Assembly: GCF_000292345.1 (NCBI RefSeq)
Contig: NZ_ALOU01000072.1
Span: 1-34,108, forward strand
DNA length: 34,108 nt
Direction of reading: 5' to 3'
Source of the DNA: Cupriavidus sp. BIS7
GTDB lineage: Bacteria; Pseudomonadota; Gammaproteobacteria; Burkholderiales; Burkholderiaceae
Positions 33,506-34,108 of the stretch are shown in pieces; positions within the stretch are counted from its first letter, which is position 1, and each line of letters opens with the position of its first letter. The notes below the pieces were generated by a model, which was given only the letters and a program-made list of their open reading frames with translations, was not told where the DNA came from and made no database searches. The position numbers and the translations under genes were made by a program.

Positions 33506-34015
33506 ATGTCTGAAATCGTCCTGAGGCCGATGGCGGCCTTCGACTTGCCCGCCGTACTCGCCGTCCAGTCGCAATGCTACGGCGACGCCCTGCTCGAATC
33601 CTCCGAAGCGCTTGCCAGCCGGCTGACGTTGTCGCCTGAAACCTGCTGGATTGCCGCGTTGCCCGATGGGTCGCTGGCGGCGTATCTGTTTACGCACGCC
33701 TGGCCAGAAGACGCGCTGCCGCCGCTCGATGGGGTGCTGGCGCGGGGCTGGGCCGATGACACCGCACTGACATGGTTTGTCCACGACATGGCCGTGGCGC
33801 CGGGCGGGCGTGGCACTGGAATCGCACAGCGGCTTTACGCGGCAAGCCGGGATGCTGCGCTGGCGGCCGGCCTGCGTTCCTCCCGCCTGATCGCCGTGCA
33901 GTCTGCGTCAGCCTGGTGGCGCAGGCTTGGGTACGCGCCGATAGTCGCTGGCAAGCATGCGGAAAAGCTGGCGGACTATGGTGATGACGCTGTGTTGATG
34001 GGGTGTCGGCTGTAG
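33506..34015 (+). CDS. GNAT-family N-acetyltransferase
   Basis: A 169-residue acetyl-CoA-dependent acetyltransferase of the GNAT fold. Strand-helix N-terminus IVLRPMAAFDLPAVLAVQSQCYG is followed by a loop region, then motif A at about residues 92-120: VHDMAVAPGGRGTGIAQRLY, with the pyrophosphate-binding RGTGIA at 102-107. Motif B is represented by AVQSASAWWRRLGYAPI. The acceptor substrate is unknown. It diverges from the Bug gene with 173 bases between starts. No Shine-Dalgarno is visible ahead of the ATG. It is the last complete gene of the window. Confidence 0.9.
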   Translation: MSEIVLRPMAAFDLPAVLAVQSQCYGDALLESSEALASRLTLSPETCWIAALPDGSLAAYLFTHAWPEDALPPLDGVLARGWADDTALTWFVHDMAVAPGGRGTGIAQRLYAASRDAALAAGLRSSRLIAVQSASAWWRRLGYAPIVAGKHAEKLADYGDDAVLMGCRL

Positions 34016-34031
34016 AGCGGCCAGCCCTCTC

Positions 34032-34058
34032 CCCCTCTCCCGCACGGCGGGAGAGGGG
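34032..34058. repeat. Extragenic palindrome CCCCTCTCCCGC-ACG-GCGGGAGAGGGG
   Basis: A perfect 12-base stem with a 3-base loop, 16 bases after the GNAT stop. No T-run follows. The half-sequence GGGAGAGGGGAG also occurs at 24-35 near the left edge of the window, next to the ettA stop. Both copies sit just outside gene ends, as expected for a dispersed extragenic repeat that may also act as a 3'-end hairpin. Confidence 0.7.
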
Positions 34059-34108
34059 AGAACACCAAGGGCACAGCAAAAGCCGTCGGTTTGCTCCCCT
34101 TATATGAA

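Overview
The window is high-GC chromosomal DNA from a betaproteobacterium of the family Burkholderiaceae, most like Cupriavidus or Ralstonia. The basis is family-level protein recognition (Bug-type binding protein, Burkholderia-type porin, TatB with a basic Trp-containing tail, short-form HisG) and a gene order I associate with that group (mla, bolA, murA, his, tat on one strand, with petABC-sspAB nearby). No search was run. Almost every base is explained by conserved housekeeping and envelope genes. I see no phage, insertion sequence, CRISPR array or obvious island.

Layout from left to right. (1) 57-2628: ettA (minus) diverges from a two-gene unit: a 74-residue Cys-rich protein ending in seven histidines, and a YgjP-type zinc metallopeptidase. 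(2) 2891-4855: a membrane-bound GGDEF diguanylate cyclase converges on tRNA-Thr(UGU), with a hairpin between them that can terminate both. (3) 4908-9106 (minus): sspA-sspB, then the cytochrome bc1 operon petABC. (4) 9326-11751: mscL, a NIF3-family gene and a membrane-anchored HtrA-type protease. (5) 12230-13375: a general porin. (6) 13630-32062 (minus): one long collinear gene train, transcribed mlaF-E-D-A-C-B, an ABC-2 exporter pair, bolA/ibaG, murA, hisG-D-C-B, marC, hisH-A-F-I-E, a DUF4870 membrane protein, a HIT hydrolase and tatA-B-C. (7) 32208-34015: an orphan Bug-type binding protein diverging from a GNAT acetyltransferase.

The large train links outer-membrane lipid asymmetry (Mla), the first committed step of peptidoglycan synthesis (MurA), nine genes of histidine synthesis and Tat export. 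Many genes overlap by 4 bp or sit a few bases apart, which suggests translational coupling. Several intergenic hairpins (hisD/hisC, hisH/hisA, mlaC/mlaB) may divide it into segments with different expression. The Rieske protein of petABC carries a twin-arginine signal, so the tat genes in this window supply the system that should export it.

I found no clear new multi-gene system. The items most worth a second look are the natural poly-His Cys-rich protein beside YgjP, the exporter pair embedded in the mla-murA train, the nested palindrome between hisD and hisC, and the cyclase with a CxxC periplasmic motif and a degenerate inhibitory site.
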